DNA from: Lophius americanus
Lineage: Eukaryota > Chordata > Actinopteri > Lophiiformes > Lophiidae
Direction: 5' to 3'
Assembly: GCA_037951165.1 (NCBI GenBank)
Contig: JBBDHG010000426.1
Span: 1-64,000, forward strand
Length of the DNA stretch: 64,000 nt
A program made the translations under genes and the position numbers. The first letter of the stretch is position 1, and each line of letters opens with the position of its first letter. Under the pieces are notes generated by a model. That model made no database searches. It worked only from the letters and a program-made list of their open reading frames with translations, and was not told the DNA's origin. Below, in pieces: positions 11,457 to 22,938 of this stretch.

Positions 11457-11743
11457 CCCATCGACCATAACATTATAACCACCCACAGGTGAAGTCAGAA
11501 CATTGAGGACCTTGTTACCGCGTGGGATGATGTGTGTTGGAAGCAGTGTGTTCCTGGTCACCAGTGGTTAGTTAAGGAAGGTTAACCGGTGAACCAGCAG
11601 CTGGGGGATTGGGGGGGGGGCCTTGATGGGAAGGTTGTTGTCCGAATTTACAGAAGCTGCTAAAAGGTTCATGCTAGTTCTTGTAGAAACGGTTCCCACA
11701 AACTATGAAGGCAGGTGGTTTTAATGTTATGGCTGATTGGTGT
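11457..11743 (+). mobile_element. Two-ended, internally deleted Tc1-like element
   Basis: The left end has CCATAACATTATAACCACC and the right end GGTGGTTTTAATGTTATGGC, which are inverted copies of each other. Inside, 11525-11610 resembles the 5' part of the transposase gene (TGTTCCTGGTCACCAGTGGT, GGTGAACC). About 11655-11700 resembles its 3' part (AGCTGCTAAAAGGTTCATGC). At 287 bp it retains only a small fraction of an autonomous Tc1-like element and cannot encode a transposase. Confidence 0.75.
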
Positions 11744-11830
11744 GCGCTACAGATGAATAAAATAGACTTTTTTTTTCTTCACACTTTTTCGAGAAGTTTG
11801 GATCTCCCCAGAGTGAGCTGGAGAGCGAAG

Positions 11831-12162
11831 CTATAAAAACAACGATATGATGTCACTATAAAAACAACGATACCACGTCACTCACGTCACTATAAAAACA
11901 ACGATATGACGTCACTATAAAAACAACGATATGACATCACTATAAAAACAACGATATGACGTCACTATAAAAAACAACGATACGACGTCACTATAAAAAC
12001 AACGATATGACGTCACTATAAAAACAACGATATGACGTCACTATAAAAACAACGATATGACGTCACTATAAAAACAACGATACGACGTCACTCACGTCAC
12101 TATAAAAACAACGATACAACGTCACTATAAAAACAACAATACAACGTCACTATAAAAACAGG
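11831..12162. repeat. 25-bp minisatellite with CRE and TATA motifs
   Basis: Twelve full units of 25 bp (one of 26 bp, at 11965), consensus CTATAAAAACAACG then ATATGACGTCA, plus a partial final unit. Two 9-bp partial inserts (CTCACGTCA) occur at 11881 and 12091. Five units (ending 11914, 11964, 12015, 12040 and 12065) contain the perfect CRE palindrome TGACGTCA. In each case the next unit's TATAAAA follows after two bases (CT). Other units have CGACGTCA, CAACGTCA or similar. Confidence 0.97.
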
Positions 12163-13187
<1,025 letters not shown>

Positions 13188-13994
13188 ATGTCCCCGAAAA
13201 ATCCAAATTCCCTAGATTGTAGGTAAAATATGATAAATACTAGATACATCTCCTCCAGACGATTCATATTCACCAAATTTGAACGAAATCACACCAACGG
13301 TTGAGAAGTTAGACCCGAAAAACAGTTTTTTCATAAATAGCTCCCCCTAGTGAGTAAAAATACATTATATTATTACAGTAAAGCACGACGTATACAAAAC
13401 AGTGACCATTGAGTCGATCTATGTGCAGTGGATTTGGACTAAATTGGTCCAACTTTAGAGTTAAAGCTCCTCTTAATTTTAGAAATAAGCAGCTAACTTT
13501 ACCAAAATCAACCCAGTTCTTCCTCGCACTGAAGTCTACGCTGGTACGGAATGTGAAAATTATCCACTGAAGACTTTTTGAGTTATGTCCGGAAAACCCT
13601 TGTTTTCATTCTTATTCTAAAACCCCTAGTGGAGAAAATATGAATCAATAGAGTAAAATAATAATAATTAAAAAAAAACTAAAAAAACATTGTACTTAAG
13701 TAGCTTTACGAGAAACTCAATAGCGCAGTAGTCCGTGTACAAAAAACAAGATTTGAGTCCATTCACATTTGCCGAAGTTTTACTAAATTGCACCAATGTG
13801 TTGGGAATTTGTGAGCTCAAGCTCCCCCTAGTGTTGGAAATACACAACCAAGCATTCTCAAAATCACTGTAGGTCCTCGTCGCACTGAGGCCCACGAAGA
13901 AGTGAAATTAAAAAACGATACAATAAGCTTTTTTTTGCGTTTTTGAACAGGAAGGCACTACAGCGGACGTGGTGACGACGATTTTCGGGAATAA
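13188..13994 (+). mobile_element. Family A modular element, long copy (about 807 bp)
   Basis: The left end ATGTCCCCGAAAAATCC and the right end GACGATTTTCGGGAATA are inverted versions of the family ends. Inside are several diverged modules with GATTCATAT, a GACTAAATTG-like block and CTCCCCCTAGTG or a variant at 13341, 13466, 13621 and 13822. Near 13530 and 13880 are TTCTTCCTCGCACTG-like blocks. No open frame runs through. It is longer than the 414-bp copy at 32874 because it has extra modules. Confidence 0.65.
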
Positions 13995-14579
13995 ACCCAG
14001 AAAGCAGAATAAATTTCAAAGAAAGTAAAGTACCACAGATAAGAAAACATTATGACATCTTTCCCCATTTGCCGTCAAACTGAAACGTACCACAGCCGAG
14101 GTTTGCTGTGTTTGGTTTGGCTTTTCCCGCTAAATGATTCATGAGCTTCCCGTCGACAGATGATCAGTCAGCGGTGCCAGACTCTAATTTAATTCCCCCT
14201 CATTGCAAAATAAGTGAAAGCAGTCCAAGATGAAGAGTTGAAGATGACAGATAGAGATTGAAATATGGACCTTCGGGGTTCTTAAACAGATGAGAAATGG
14301 TTGCATTTTATGCGTAATTGATTATGGCGGCGATCATGGCTGTAATGGTAAGAACGGAAAACACCGGTTTTTATTATGATTGTCTTCCTGCCGTGATCCA
14401 ATTTTCATTTTTCTGAATTATATTTGCTGCCTCCCAATGACACGCAGCTGTAAACACTAGCATCCATTCCAACACAAACCGTCGCTGCCCGGGCGAACTT
14501 CTACCTAATGATTCACTGATATCGTTTATTACTGTCTTCGTCTCGCCGTTTTATCGGATTCGCTGCCCTAAATGTTATT
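13995..14579. other. Unique sequence, candidate conserved noncoding DNA
   Basis: Repeat-free sequence with dense homeodomain-type motifs, for example TCTAATTTAATTCCC near 14182 and GTAATTGATTATGG near 14315. I infer possible regulatory DNA. No coding evidence. Confidence 0.3.
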
Positions 14580-15262
14580 AATGACGTCCCTCAAAGAAGT
14601 CGGGATTATTATTATGGCTCTGTCATCACGTCTGCCGCGCATGCCGGCCCGTTTTGTTGACGCAACAACTCGAGAACCATTGCGTGGATCCTTTTCAGAT
14701 TTTGTAGCTACGTAGACTTTGGTGTGAGGAAGAGCTGGACTCATTTTGAGAACGTTCTGTTGAAATTCTGACACTAACGGGAGCGTTATCTCTAAAAAAA
14801 TTTCGCCCGATTACTGCTCAACCCCTGGTCCGATTCAGTCCAACGTCGGTGCTATGAACCAACCTAATGATCTCCATCTTTTTTAATTATTATCTTGATT
14901 TACTCTAATAGTTCATATTTGAATAAACTCACCAGGTGGAGTTTTATTTCACGAAAAACACTTTTAAGCCTAACTTCCTAACATTTGATCCGTTTTGTCC
15001 AAATTTGGTGCGTATGAATGTAATTAAGGAGATCTATCTTATTAGTGTCATATTTTACTCTAATAGTTCATATGCTGCTCATTAGGGAGAACTTCATTTC
15101 CAAAAAATTACAGTTCTACATATATAACTTCGTCAACGTTGGTCCAAATTTGGTCAGATTTTTGTCCGAATTTGGTAAATATGCGAATTCTGTGGCCATA
15201 ACTCAATCAAAGGGGGGTTGTTTGCTCAACGCGGGGTACTAAGGACTTTTTTGGGGGACTTA
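14580..15262 (-). mobile_element. Family A modular element, minus-strand copy
   Basis: Read on the minus strand it starts near 15262 (TCCCCCAAAAAAGTCC, a changed family end). It then has modules with a CACTAGGGGG-related motif (CTCACCAGGTGGAG near 14930, CTCATTAGGGAG near 15078) and TGCGTATGAATG-type blocks. It ends with the block seen at 33.2 kb (AGTCTACGTAGCTACAAAAT near 14700, GAGTTGTTGCGTCAAC near 14660). The end near 14580-14630 is diverged, so that boundary is approximate. Confidence 0.55.
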
Positions 15263-16127
15263 CCCTTGCTGCCAGGGACGACCTGGTTCTTAAACCCGCC
15301 CCCTTAATATTACACTATTGTTTATTAACGTCAAAAAAGTCCGTAAGTCGGAATTTGCCATTAAAAAAAAAAGTTGGTTGCATTTAGCAAAAACTAATTC
15401 ATCAAAATTACTTTTTAAAGAGATGGTTGAGTCTATTTCTATAAGTTCTCCTGGTCTGGAGGAGACTGGAGGGATTTTTTGCCTGATCTTAAAGCTAATG
15501 AGGATGAATGAGGTGGAAAAGCTTCTGGAAAGATCTCCTGTTTTTACATGGAAAGGTCTTTTTTTTCTTCTTCTTCTCTTTCTTTCCCCCTTCCTCTTCT
15601 TCCTGGGACCACATGCCTCACGTGAGATAGCGTTTCCTGCAGGCCTCTAATCAGACATTAGCCTCAGACGTTCCATCGTTCCACCTCCACTCAGCGCATC
15701 AACAGATGTGCAGGAAGTTCACACTAGAGTAATTATACCCTCTCGCTGTGTTTTCAGCGGGTCCATATGGTATTCTGGGTTGAAGTACGCATCTGCCCTG
15801 CGTCACCCTTCGGCGCTTTTTCCTCGCAGCTTCCAGTTCTAAGCTCGCACTTCATCACCGGCGTTCTTCCTCTGGTGCTGGCAGGGAAACATGAGCTATT
15901 TGTTTGGCGGCGCTAATTAAAGGAAGGCAAGACGGACGGAGGTCGCACCTGCAGGATGAAGACCGCCGCGTCTTCATCATTGTTGATGCGGTGATAATTA
16001 GAAATGAGCCAAATCAGAGGAACTAATTGAGTTTTCACGCGCGGACCTTTGACCGGGCGCTGTTACGAGGCGATAAAGAAACCTCTCCTAGAAAAAGTGC
16101 TGACAGCAGAAAAAAGGGAAGAAACCC
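15263..16127. other. Unique sequence
   Basis: No gene recognised. Homeodomain-type motifs (GCTAATTAAAGG near 15912, GATAATTAGAAATG near 15995, AACTAATTGAG near 16021) make 15880-16040 a weak candidate for conserved noncoding DNA. Confidence 0.35.
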
Positions 16128-16139
16128 ATATATATATAC

Positions 16140-16176
<37 letters not shown>
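16128..16176. repeat. TA microsatellite
   Basis: TA run broken once by a CATATG palindrome near 16139. Confidence 0.95.
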
Positions 16177-16178
<2 letters not shown>

Positions 16179-16863
16179 ACCAAAGTAAATCTTCATCTTC
16201 CTCAACAAAAGGCATTATCACAATTTTTTTAAAGGAAGTGGGAAATCGTGGATCTATCCCTCCACTGACCTTTTTCCCTGCCATTCCCCTTGCCGCATTT
16301 TGATTGACAGGTGACCCATGAAGTCATGTGATCTCACCACTAGTGGCCCAGATTTTTCTTACAAAAGGGAATTTAGCTTAGTCCAAATAAGGTAAAAACA
16401 AACTTCAGTGAGAACAGAAACTGCTTATCCGGTAGTATATTCGTTAATTATGAGGCTGAAAGCGCCGACCATCAACGGCGTGTTCCGCCTGTCATCCGGC
16501 GCCGTTTACATGGAGGCGGGAGTTTTATTTTTGCACCAACAGCTGAATCCAAGTCTCTGCGTTGCATTTTTTCTTCTTCTTCTGACATCTCCTCCAGACC
16601 CGGGAGGCGAGAGATTTATGCCCCGGCGTGACTTTTCGGAGAGGACAACGATGGCGTCCACAGAGATTATTTTAGGACGCCGAGACCCTAAATATCCCGC
16701 CGCCTCTTTTTTTTTCGGTCCAATATGTCAGCCGTCCATCGTCTTCATCGTCTCCATCGCTCAGAAGCCTCATCGCTACGACTCTGGACCGAGTCGGAGT
16801 GACGTGCAGAGATGTGTCGGCACTCGTTGGCCGGGATTTGTGACACGCAGCACATTCTTTGAG
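16177..16863. other. Unique sequence
   Basis: No recognised gene or repeat. A 168-codon plus-strand frame (16408-16914) shows no domain I know and ends inside a repeat fragment, so I do not call it. Confidence 0.4.
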
Positions 16864-16912
16864 CAGTTAAAGGAACATTTCACTCAAAAATCCACTCATG
16901 GTTTTTCTACTT
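16864..16912 (+). repeat. Short fragment of a TTAAAGGAACAGTTCACCC-type fish repeat
   Basis: GTTAAAGGAACATTTCACTC resembles the start of a common fish DNA-transposon-like repeat. A second fragment of the same kind lies at 17897-17935. Short and diverged, so the assignment is tentative. Confidence 0.35.
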
Positions 16913-17039
16913 AAACGGAATCCAGGAGCCTGAATAAGAAAAAACTTTCTTTTTTTTTTATGTTGAAGTCGTTTCAACTCTCATCCGACAGGTTTCCTCG
17001 GAACTGACTGACTGCTGGAAGAGGATTATTAACATTTGA

Positions 17040-17336
17040 AAATTTCTTAGTTCTTAACGGAAATTAAGTCAGAATCCCGAGAATAAAGTCAGGCTTTATT
17101 TTAAAATTTCATTCCCAGAAATTCGGACTTGATCTTATATACCGCAATCATACTTCCAAAATCTTATTCTTATTTTATATAAATATCTCTAACTGAAAAA
17201 TACAACAACACATTTTTTAAATACACTGTAGAAAATTTGAACTACAGAATTTTTCTTATTTGTCATTAATGATTAAGTTAAGTTAAGTTAAGGTTACAGA
17301 GAATAAAGTCAGAATTCTCTCTCTCTCTCTCTCTAT

Positions 17337-17402
<66 letters not shown>

Positions 17403-17860
17403 TAATATATATGTAGTATTTTAATATCCGATTTATTCATACAGAAATATCTAAATATAAAATTAAATTAAAAAAATCCAATTAAATACTAATTATTATA
17501 TTATTAATATTAAAGGCGCTGTAGAATAAATGTATTTATTTATTTACAAACAGTCAGAATAAAGTAAGAGGTTATATTTTAATCTCAGTTTATTCAGGCA
17601 TAAATCTAAATATTTAAATATCCTTGAGAAAAAAATAGCCAAAAATTTGAAAAAAATAAAAGAGTCATGATGGAGGAAGAGGAGTTCATCTCTTTTACGA
17701 TATTTTTCTTTTGTTATATTCCGATATTAAAGTCATTTATTTTATAAGTCAGTTATAATTCTATAAATGTACCTAACCTTTTCTCCATTAGTGAGAAAAC
17801 ATTCGTAGAACCTCCGTCTTCAGACGTTTTCTGTAAAACCTCAACAAAGGATCTCGACTC
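17040..17860. repeat. A+T-rich low-complexity region with CT and TA microsatellites
   Basis: Contains CT repeats at 17316-17334 and a TA run of about 58 bp at 17341-17398. GAATAAAGTCAGAATT-type pieces at about 17082, 17299 and 17548 are remnants of a short tandem repeat common in fish. No gene. Confidence 0.8.
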
Positions 17861-17896
17861 TTCCTCGGCGCGCGGCTGATCGGTCGCTACTAGCCT

Positions 17897-17935
17897 CCTT
17901 AAAGGAACAGTTCGCCCAGGAATGAGAATCCAGAG
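17897..17935 (+). repeat. Short fragment of a TTAAAGGAACAGTTCACCC-type fish repeat
   Basis: CTTAAAGGAACAGTTCGCCC followed by AGGAATGAGAATCC, the same family as 16864-16912. Confidence 0.4.
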
Positions 17936-18479
17936 GATGGTGTGACAACGGCGAAGGATTCCGCCGTCACGTTCTCCCTCTGTTGCCTCCTCTTTGAGTC
18001 AATTTGTACATGCAGATCGACTCTTCCTCATTAGGTTTCATTCCGTTGTCACTTCAAACGCGGGAAGATGAATCGTTCCATCTGCCGCGCCGGGGACGGA
18101 ATTTCACTTCACATCTCGCCACGCATTCATTGTGACACCAGAACAACAACGCGCATTTGCAACCCCTCAATCTGTGAGTCGTCAACGGCGGCCCAGCCGC
18201 TCATCCCCCCCTGCTGCTCGGAATAACAGGCCGCCGCCGCCGCCGTGCTGTGAGCGATTGTCGCCGACTCAGCAGTCATGAGTGACGCCTGCTGGAGTCG
18301 CCTGCCATCCGTCAGCGGCGCGCTGACATCCCCGCCGCTCCGCTTCCTGTTTTCTCTGCAGCTGATGAGCGGCGATGGCAAGGAAGGCTTTTTTTCGTCA
18401 TCACTCTGGGATCGGTCTATGCACAGGTGTAGCAGCTAATTCCTGGATGGCTGGATAAGACATGGAAGGGAGGCGAGGG
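17936..18479. other. Unique G+C-rich sequence
   Basis: No recognised gene or repeat. It contains a short run of GCC triplets near 18230. Confidence 0.4.
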
Positions 18480-18765
18480 AATCGGGAAAAACTGTTTCTG
18501 TGTCTCTGTAGTTCTTGTTTCTCTGTAGCGTTAGCATCTCTGTAGTTTTAGCAGGTCTGCGTTCGCAGTTAGTCAGTTTTCTGTGGTCAGAGTTTCTTTG
18601 TTGTTTTTATTCCTCTGTAGTCTACATGACTTGGTCTCCAGTTTCAGTTTCTCTGAAGTTCGTTTCTTTATGACACCTGTTTATTTTCTGTAGTTCTTTG
18701 TTTCTCTAAAGTCTTTATTAGTTTCTCTGTAGTTTCAATCGATCTGTAGTTTCAGTTTCAGCCTT
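18480..18765. repeat. Degenerate TTTCTCTGTAGTTT tandem region
   Basis: The phrase CTCTGTAGTTT or close variants (CTCTGTAGTTCTTG, CTCTGTAGCGTTAG, TCTGTAGTTTCAG) recurs about ten times with irregular spacing. This looks like a decayed minisatellite. Confidence 0.7.
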
Positions 18766-18842
18766 AAGAATATTATTTGTTGAATATTCACATATTATTG
18801 TAGTTGTTTTTGTTTTTTCATTAGTTAAAGTCATGAATGGGT

Positions 18843-18843
<1 letters not shown>

Positions 18844-18879
<36 letters not shown>
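18844..18879. repeat. CA microsatellite
   Basis: An uninterrupted run of about 18 CA units. Confidence 0.97.
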
Positions 18880-18881
<2 letters not shown>

Positions 18882-19254
18882 CGTGGAGGGATGGTCTTCG
18901 CCGAGACGGATGAAAAAGTTCAGGCGAGTTTTCCTTCTCTCGGATACAGACGTCTCACAAACTCGCCGCCCATCCTCGAGGACACACCCGTCTCGATTCT
19001 GTTAACCAAAGTCGTCCCAAAAGACACCGACTCTCCTCTCTCTCTTCTCCTGGACGGAGATTCTCTCCTTCATCCGATGGAACCTGGTGAAAACCGAATG
19101 TCCACGCTGTGATAACCATCAGATGTTATAACTTCAGACCAGCTGCAACAACAGATCCTCCATCACGCCGTTATAGGTTGATGGGAAGGTCAGGAGGGCG
19201 TTGCGGCGGCCATACATCACTCCATCCTCTCTCCTCTTCTGCTGAGCTTTGATT
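18880..19254. other. Unique sequence
   Basis: No recognised feature. Confidence 0.4.
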
Positions 19255-19267
19255 CCCCCCCCCCACA

Positions 19268-19305
<38 letters not shown>
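19255..19305. repeat. C tract followed by CA microsatellite
   Basis: Ten C, then an A/C transition, then about 19 CA units from 19268. Confidence 0.96.
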
Positions 19306-19307
<2 letters not shown>

Positions 19308-20221
19308 CATCACATCACTGTCTGCGACCGCTTAAGACAAACCGCCGCCATGAATCCTCATTAATGCCGACATCTTAGCTACGGAACGGCCATAATCTAC
19401 ACGCGCCACAAAAGCACAGCTGCTCCCTGGCTGCATGTAAGCGCCGGATTTCCACGCCGCGCCGGTTCTGCTTTCACCCTCAGATCCACAAACGCCTGGA
19501 GGGAGATCCGGGGCTGCGTCGGTGCAGCGGTCCGAGCTGCGAGGATTTACAAGAGGATAGCAAGGAAAGAATAAGCCATTTTCCCATTTCCTGTTAGCGC
19601 GGCCTTGAAGTGTGGGTTTAATAAGAAAAGGAACAGGTGAGGTGAGTGTGTGTCGCCACCGGCACCTGCCGGTTCCCCGTTCTCCACCTTATCGCATTAC
19701 GGCTCCGGTAGATGGTACCCAAAGCCCAGAGGTAACGGATTAATTTGTTTAAACCTCTGCAGACCGCTTCCGCTGACCTTGGCCGGTGCCGAGAAAAGAG
19801 CGTTTTTTTTTTTTCTCTCCCCCGGTACTTTGCCCTGCGCACTCGCCTGCAGGCAAAGATTAAGGCGGAGCGGCCGTATCTTCGTCTTTCAGAGGAGACT
19901 CGCATCCGAGCGAAGCATCCGCCGAGCTGTTTCGAACAATACGTGTTGTTTGCACCACCGGCGGCCCACAACCTCTCAGTTTCATTTCCCCCACGGTTTA
20001 TCTACCCTCACTGGAAGCCCCCCCCCCCTTAAAAAACCTCCACGGTAACACAACCCTTCTTGTGTTCATGTATGTTTTGATTCCATCCATCACCACCCTT
20101 CGAACTTTATGCCGCATGAGATCATGTCTGCTGTGTTTTTTGATCAGTTGCAGGTGGGAGACTGCGGGGAGGGGGAGGAACCAAACTCAAGCCTGAAATG
20201 CTACATCATCACTTCCTACGC
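19306..20221. other. Unique G+C-rich sequence
   Basis: No gene recognised. Several overlapping open frames at 19618-20048 on both strands have no recognisable domain. 19340-19450 is a weak candidate for conserved noncoding DNA. Confidence 0.4.
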
Positions 20222-20243
20222 TTTTTTTTTTTTTTTTTTTTTT
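20222..20243. repeat. T22 homopolymer
   Basis: Uninterrupted run of 22 T. It could be the reverse of an old retroposon tail, but no retroposon body is recognisable beside it. Confidence 0.93.
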
Positions 20244-20486
20244 CAAGGCTTTCAGAGTTACCTTACATCTTAATCTTTAATAGCCCATAAATTATATACA
20301 TTTAAAAAAATTGTTGATTTTACACGAGCGCCAAAACAAATGTCTCCGAATTCTTTCTTTTTTTCCACTTTATATGAAACTATAGCGATACTTGACGCGA
20401 TCTATATGATATATCAATCTATCAGTGCAAAGTGGGAATTATTTCAAAAGGACTAAGCCTATGATGTTTCCCCTGACAGCAAGAGC

Positions 20487-20730
20487 ATATCCCTGAAAAG
20501 CCCCCAATCCCCTGTTTTGTACAAGCAATCCCACCCCTCAAGTTAAATATGAAGTTATATCCGGAAAAAAAACACGTTTTTCATGAAAAACAAAACTCCC
20601 ACTAGTGATTAAAGTATGATGCAATGGAGTAAAACATAAAATATAGAAGATAAATCTCTCTGAGTCGAGTCAGAGAGATTCGGACGAAAGACAGCAGAGA
20701 CTAGTAGAGAAACGTTGGGGGCTAGATGAA
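20487..20730 (+). mobile_element. Family A modular element, 5' part
   Basis: The left end ATATCCCTGAAAAGCCCCC is followed by AATCCCCTGTTTTGTACAAG, ACTCCCACTAGTGATTAAAG and AAATCTCTCTGAGTCGAGTC, the same order as at 32874 and 63672. Homology fades near 20730, before the right end. 20653-20680 is a small perfect hairpin (11-bp arms, 6-base loop) built from the element's CTCTCTGAGTC block. Confidence 0.65.
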
Positions 20731-22179
20731 CCAAGTAAGTGCTTACAGATAACGAATGAATGGTGTGAATTCCCTTTGTCAACCAGGATGGACTATCCTC
20801 AGATACCATTCCAGAACCAGGCGGGACTCTAAACCCCCAGGGTAGAGGGTTCCAAAAGGTGGTTCTCGTGTTTCCCCTTGGTCCAACAGACTTAACTCAC
20901 ATGTAGCCTGGACTGAGACTCACCCTCATTAAAGTCTTATAACTCCTCCATTAATTAGTCAGGTTCTGGTCCGGTGCGATTAGCATTCTAGGCAGTAGGT
21001 GTGGCTGTCAACATCAATAAGGACTTTCCAGTGTGAGGGGCCATTAATAGCAAAGTAGCCGCTCTGCATGTTGTCAGATATGAATAATGGTTCGCATAAC
21101 AAATCATTTTCGCCGTCTGACAGATATCCCAGCGTCTGGACGGGCGCGGGGGGGGGGGGGGGCTCCGGTTTGCAGCACTTTGCTCCCGTCAGCCGCCCCG
21201 GCGCCTGATCGAAGACGAAGTTGAGGACCGAAGGATGGCGAATTGGCAAAACGGAATTTTTTTTTTTTTTTTTTCTCCAACGCCGGTGACACCTTGTTCG
21301 GCGGCCGCAGAGACGACGATACAGGAAAGAGGTCGCGCACCCTGCCGACGGAACGAATCAGCAGCCGTCACACATAGTTAGTGCCCCACAGCTGGGACGT
21401 AATGATGTTTTCTAATCATCCTCCGAGGTCGCCGCACCTCATCTCTCACCGGCGACATGTTTGTGGCAAACGCAATTTGACCGGGAGACAACGAGCGGCA
21501 TCTCCTTGTCAGCCAAGTGAAACTTTTTTTCCACTCGGGCGGATTATTTATCTATCCGCCCTTGTAAACGAGACAGTCAGGACAACATCTGGACGGACCT
21601 CTCCAGATGGAATGGGATATTCCTGCCGCGGCGCCAAGAATCAACTAATGAAGGGAAATAAATACGATCGTTCAGGATCCGTTTTTTTTTTTTTCCGTCC
21701 TCTGTTGTGTTTCTGTCTGGGTGGCGGCATCATCTCGGCGGGCGGTCGACACTTTTTTGGGAGACGGCGGCGGCGGCGGTGGACACCTGCTGCTACGGGA
21801 CGGATGACACGGAGGCGGGGTCACACAGGTGGCGCCGTGAGGTTCCTGGGATGCCTCTTGAATTGGGTCACCAGTTGTGTCTGGAAAAAAGAATTCCGAA
21901 ATCTGTTTGAAGTTCTGCTGCAGAGAGAGAGAAAAAACGCACATTTGGACCGTGTATAAATTCTGCTCGGTTCCATTTGATGTTCACGGATTACTGGACT
22001 GGGTTTCTGCAGACGTCGCCTCTCCACAAACTTCACAACCGGCTAGAAAAATACGATTCTGACGGGATGAGAAGAATTTAAATGAGATGCTGATTAACCA
22101 TCTTTAGTCACAAACAATAACAAATTCTGATTGGCTTCCCTCGGCTATCGATGATTTCTACTTTATCTTCATTGTTAGG
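20731..22179. other. Unique sequence with G and T homopolymers
   Basis: Holds G15 at 21148-21162 and T18 at 21257-21274. Open frames near 21381-21959 have no recognisable domain. No gene called. Confidence 0.4.
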
Positions 22180-22250
22180 TGAGAAAAACGAGAATCTTCT
22201 ACATCCACTAGGGGGCGATACGATTCACTAAATCTTAAATTAAGTGAAAA
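22180..22250 (-). repeat. Family B-like fragment with CTCF-like motif
   Basis: ATCCACTAGGGGGCGATACG parallels the GTCCACTAGGGGTAGCGATA block of the family B copy at 24735-24995. The 14 bases at 22205-22218 fit the published CTCF core CCASYAGRKGGCRS at all but the last position. Confidence 0.4.
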
Positions 22251-22335
22251 CTAGTTTGTTTTCAAATATGAAGCATCTCTTGATCAAAACATTCACTCGA
22301 CCTTCAAATGAATGAAATTATCAACACTTGTGTTC

Positions 22336-22938
22336 ACGCCATATCATTACAACCACCTGCCTATCATTGTGTGCGTTGTACAAGCAATTCCAAATTCCAA
22401 AGACAGGAGTCTAGAATGTTACAGTTTAAAGGTGGGTCTAATGTGGATCGGACTCGGTTCTTCGAGCGCATCCAGCAGATGCCGGGGAATCTGGAGGCCA
22501 AGTCAACACCTGGAACTGGTTGCTGTGTGACCAAACCGTTTCTGATCCATTCCTGCAGTGAGTCAGGGATTATTATCCTGCTGGAATACGCCGCTGCCTT
22601 GAGGGAATAACGTTTCCACGAAGGAAGATACTTGATCTGGGTTCCCATGTCGACACGGCTCCTGCTCTCGTGCCTTCGTTGTGCCACCTTCCTTAGAGAA
22701 CTTCCGTAGGTGGACCAGAACACCCGACAGAACCTAGAAAGATCTGGAGATGCTCTGGCCCGTTCACAATCTGGTCCCATCAGATCAATTTTTTCTGCTT
22801 TCAACATCAACCTGAGGACAAAACGTTCATTTCCTGTCTGTTATATCCCACCCACTGACAGGTAACCAAGGTAACCGGATAATCAGTGTTATTCTGTTAT
22901 TCACCTGTCGGCGGTCAGAATGTTATGGCTGATGGGTA
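22336..22938 (-). pseudogene. Tc1-like transposon remnant (minus strand, about 600 bp)
   Basis: Both ends are recognisable: CCATATCATTACAACCACC on the left and CAGAATGTTATGGCTGATGG on the right. A minus-strand frame (22364-22810) covers degraded transposase: LKAEKIDLMGPDCERARAS corresponds to the N-terminal region. IPDSLQEWIRNGLV and VPGVDLASRFPG correspond to the region around the last catalytic motif (MVQEWF, VLTWPPNSPDLNPIE in the active family). A small deletion removes most of the DxxPIE codons, and about half of the gene is missing. Inactive. Confidence 0.8.

Noticed and set aside
20222..20243. Poly-T as the tail of a minus-strand retroposon
   Set aside because: No retroposon body or target duplication found beside it, so it is listed only as a homopolymer.
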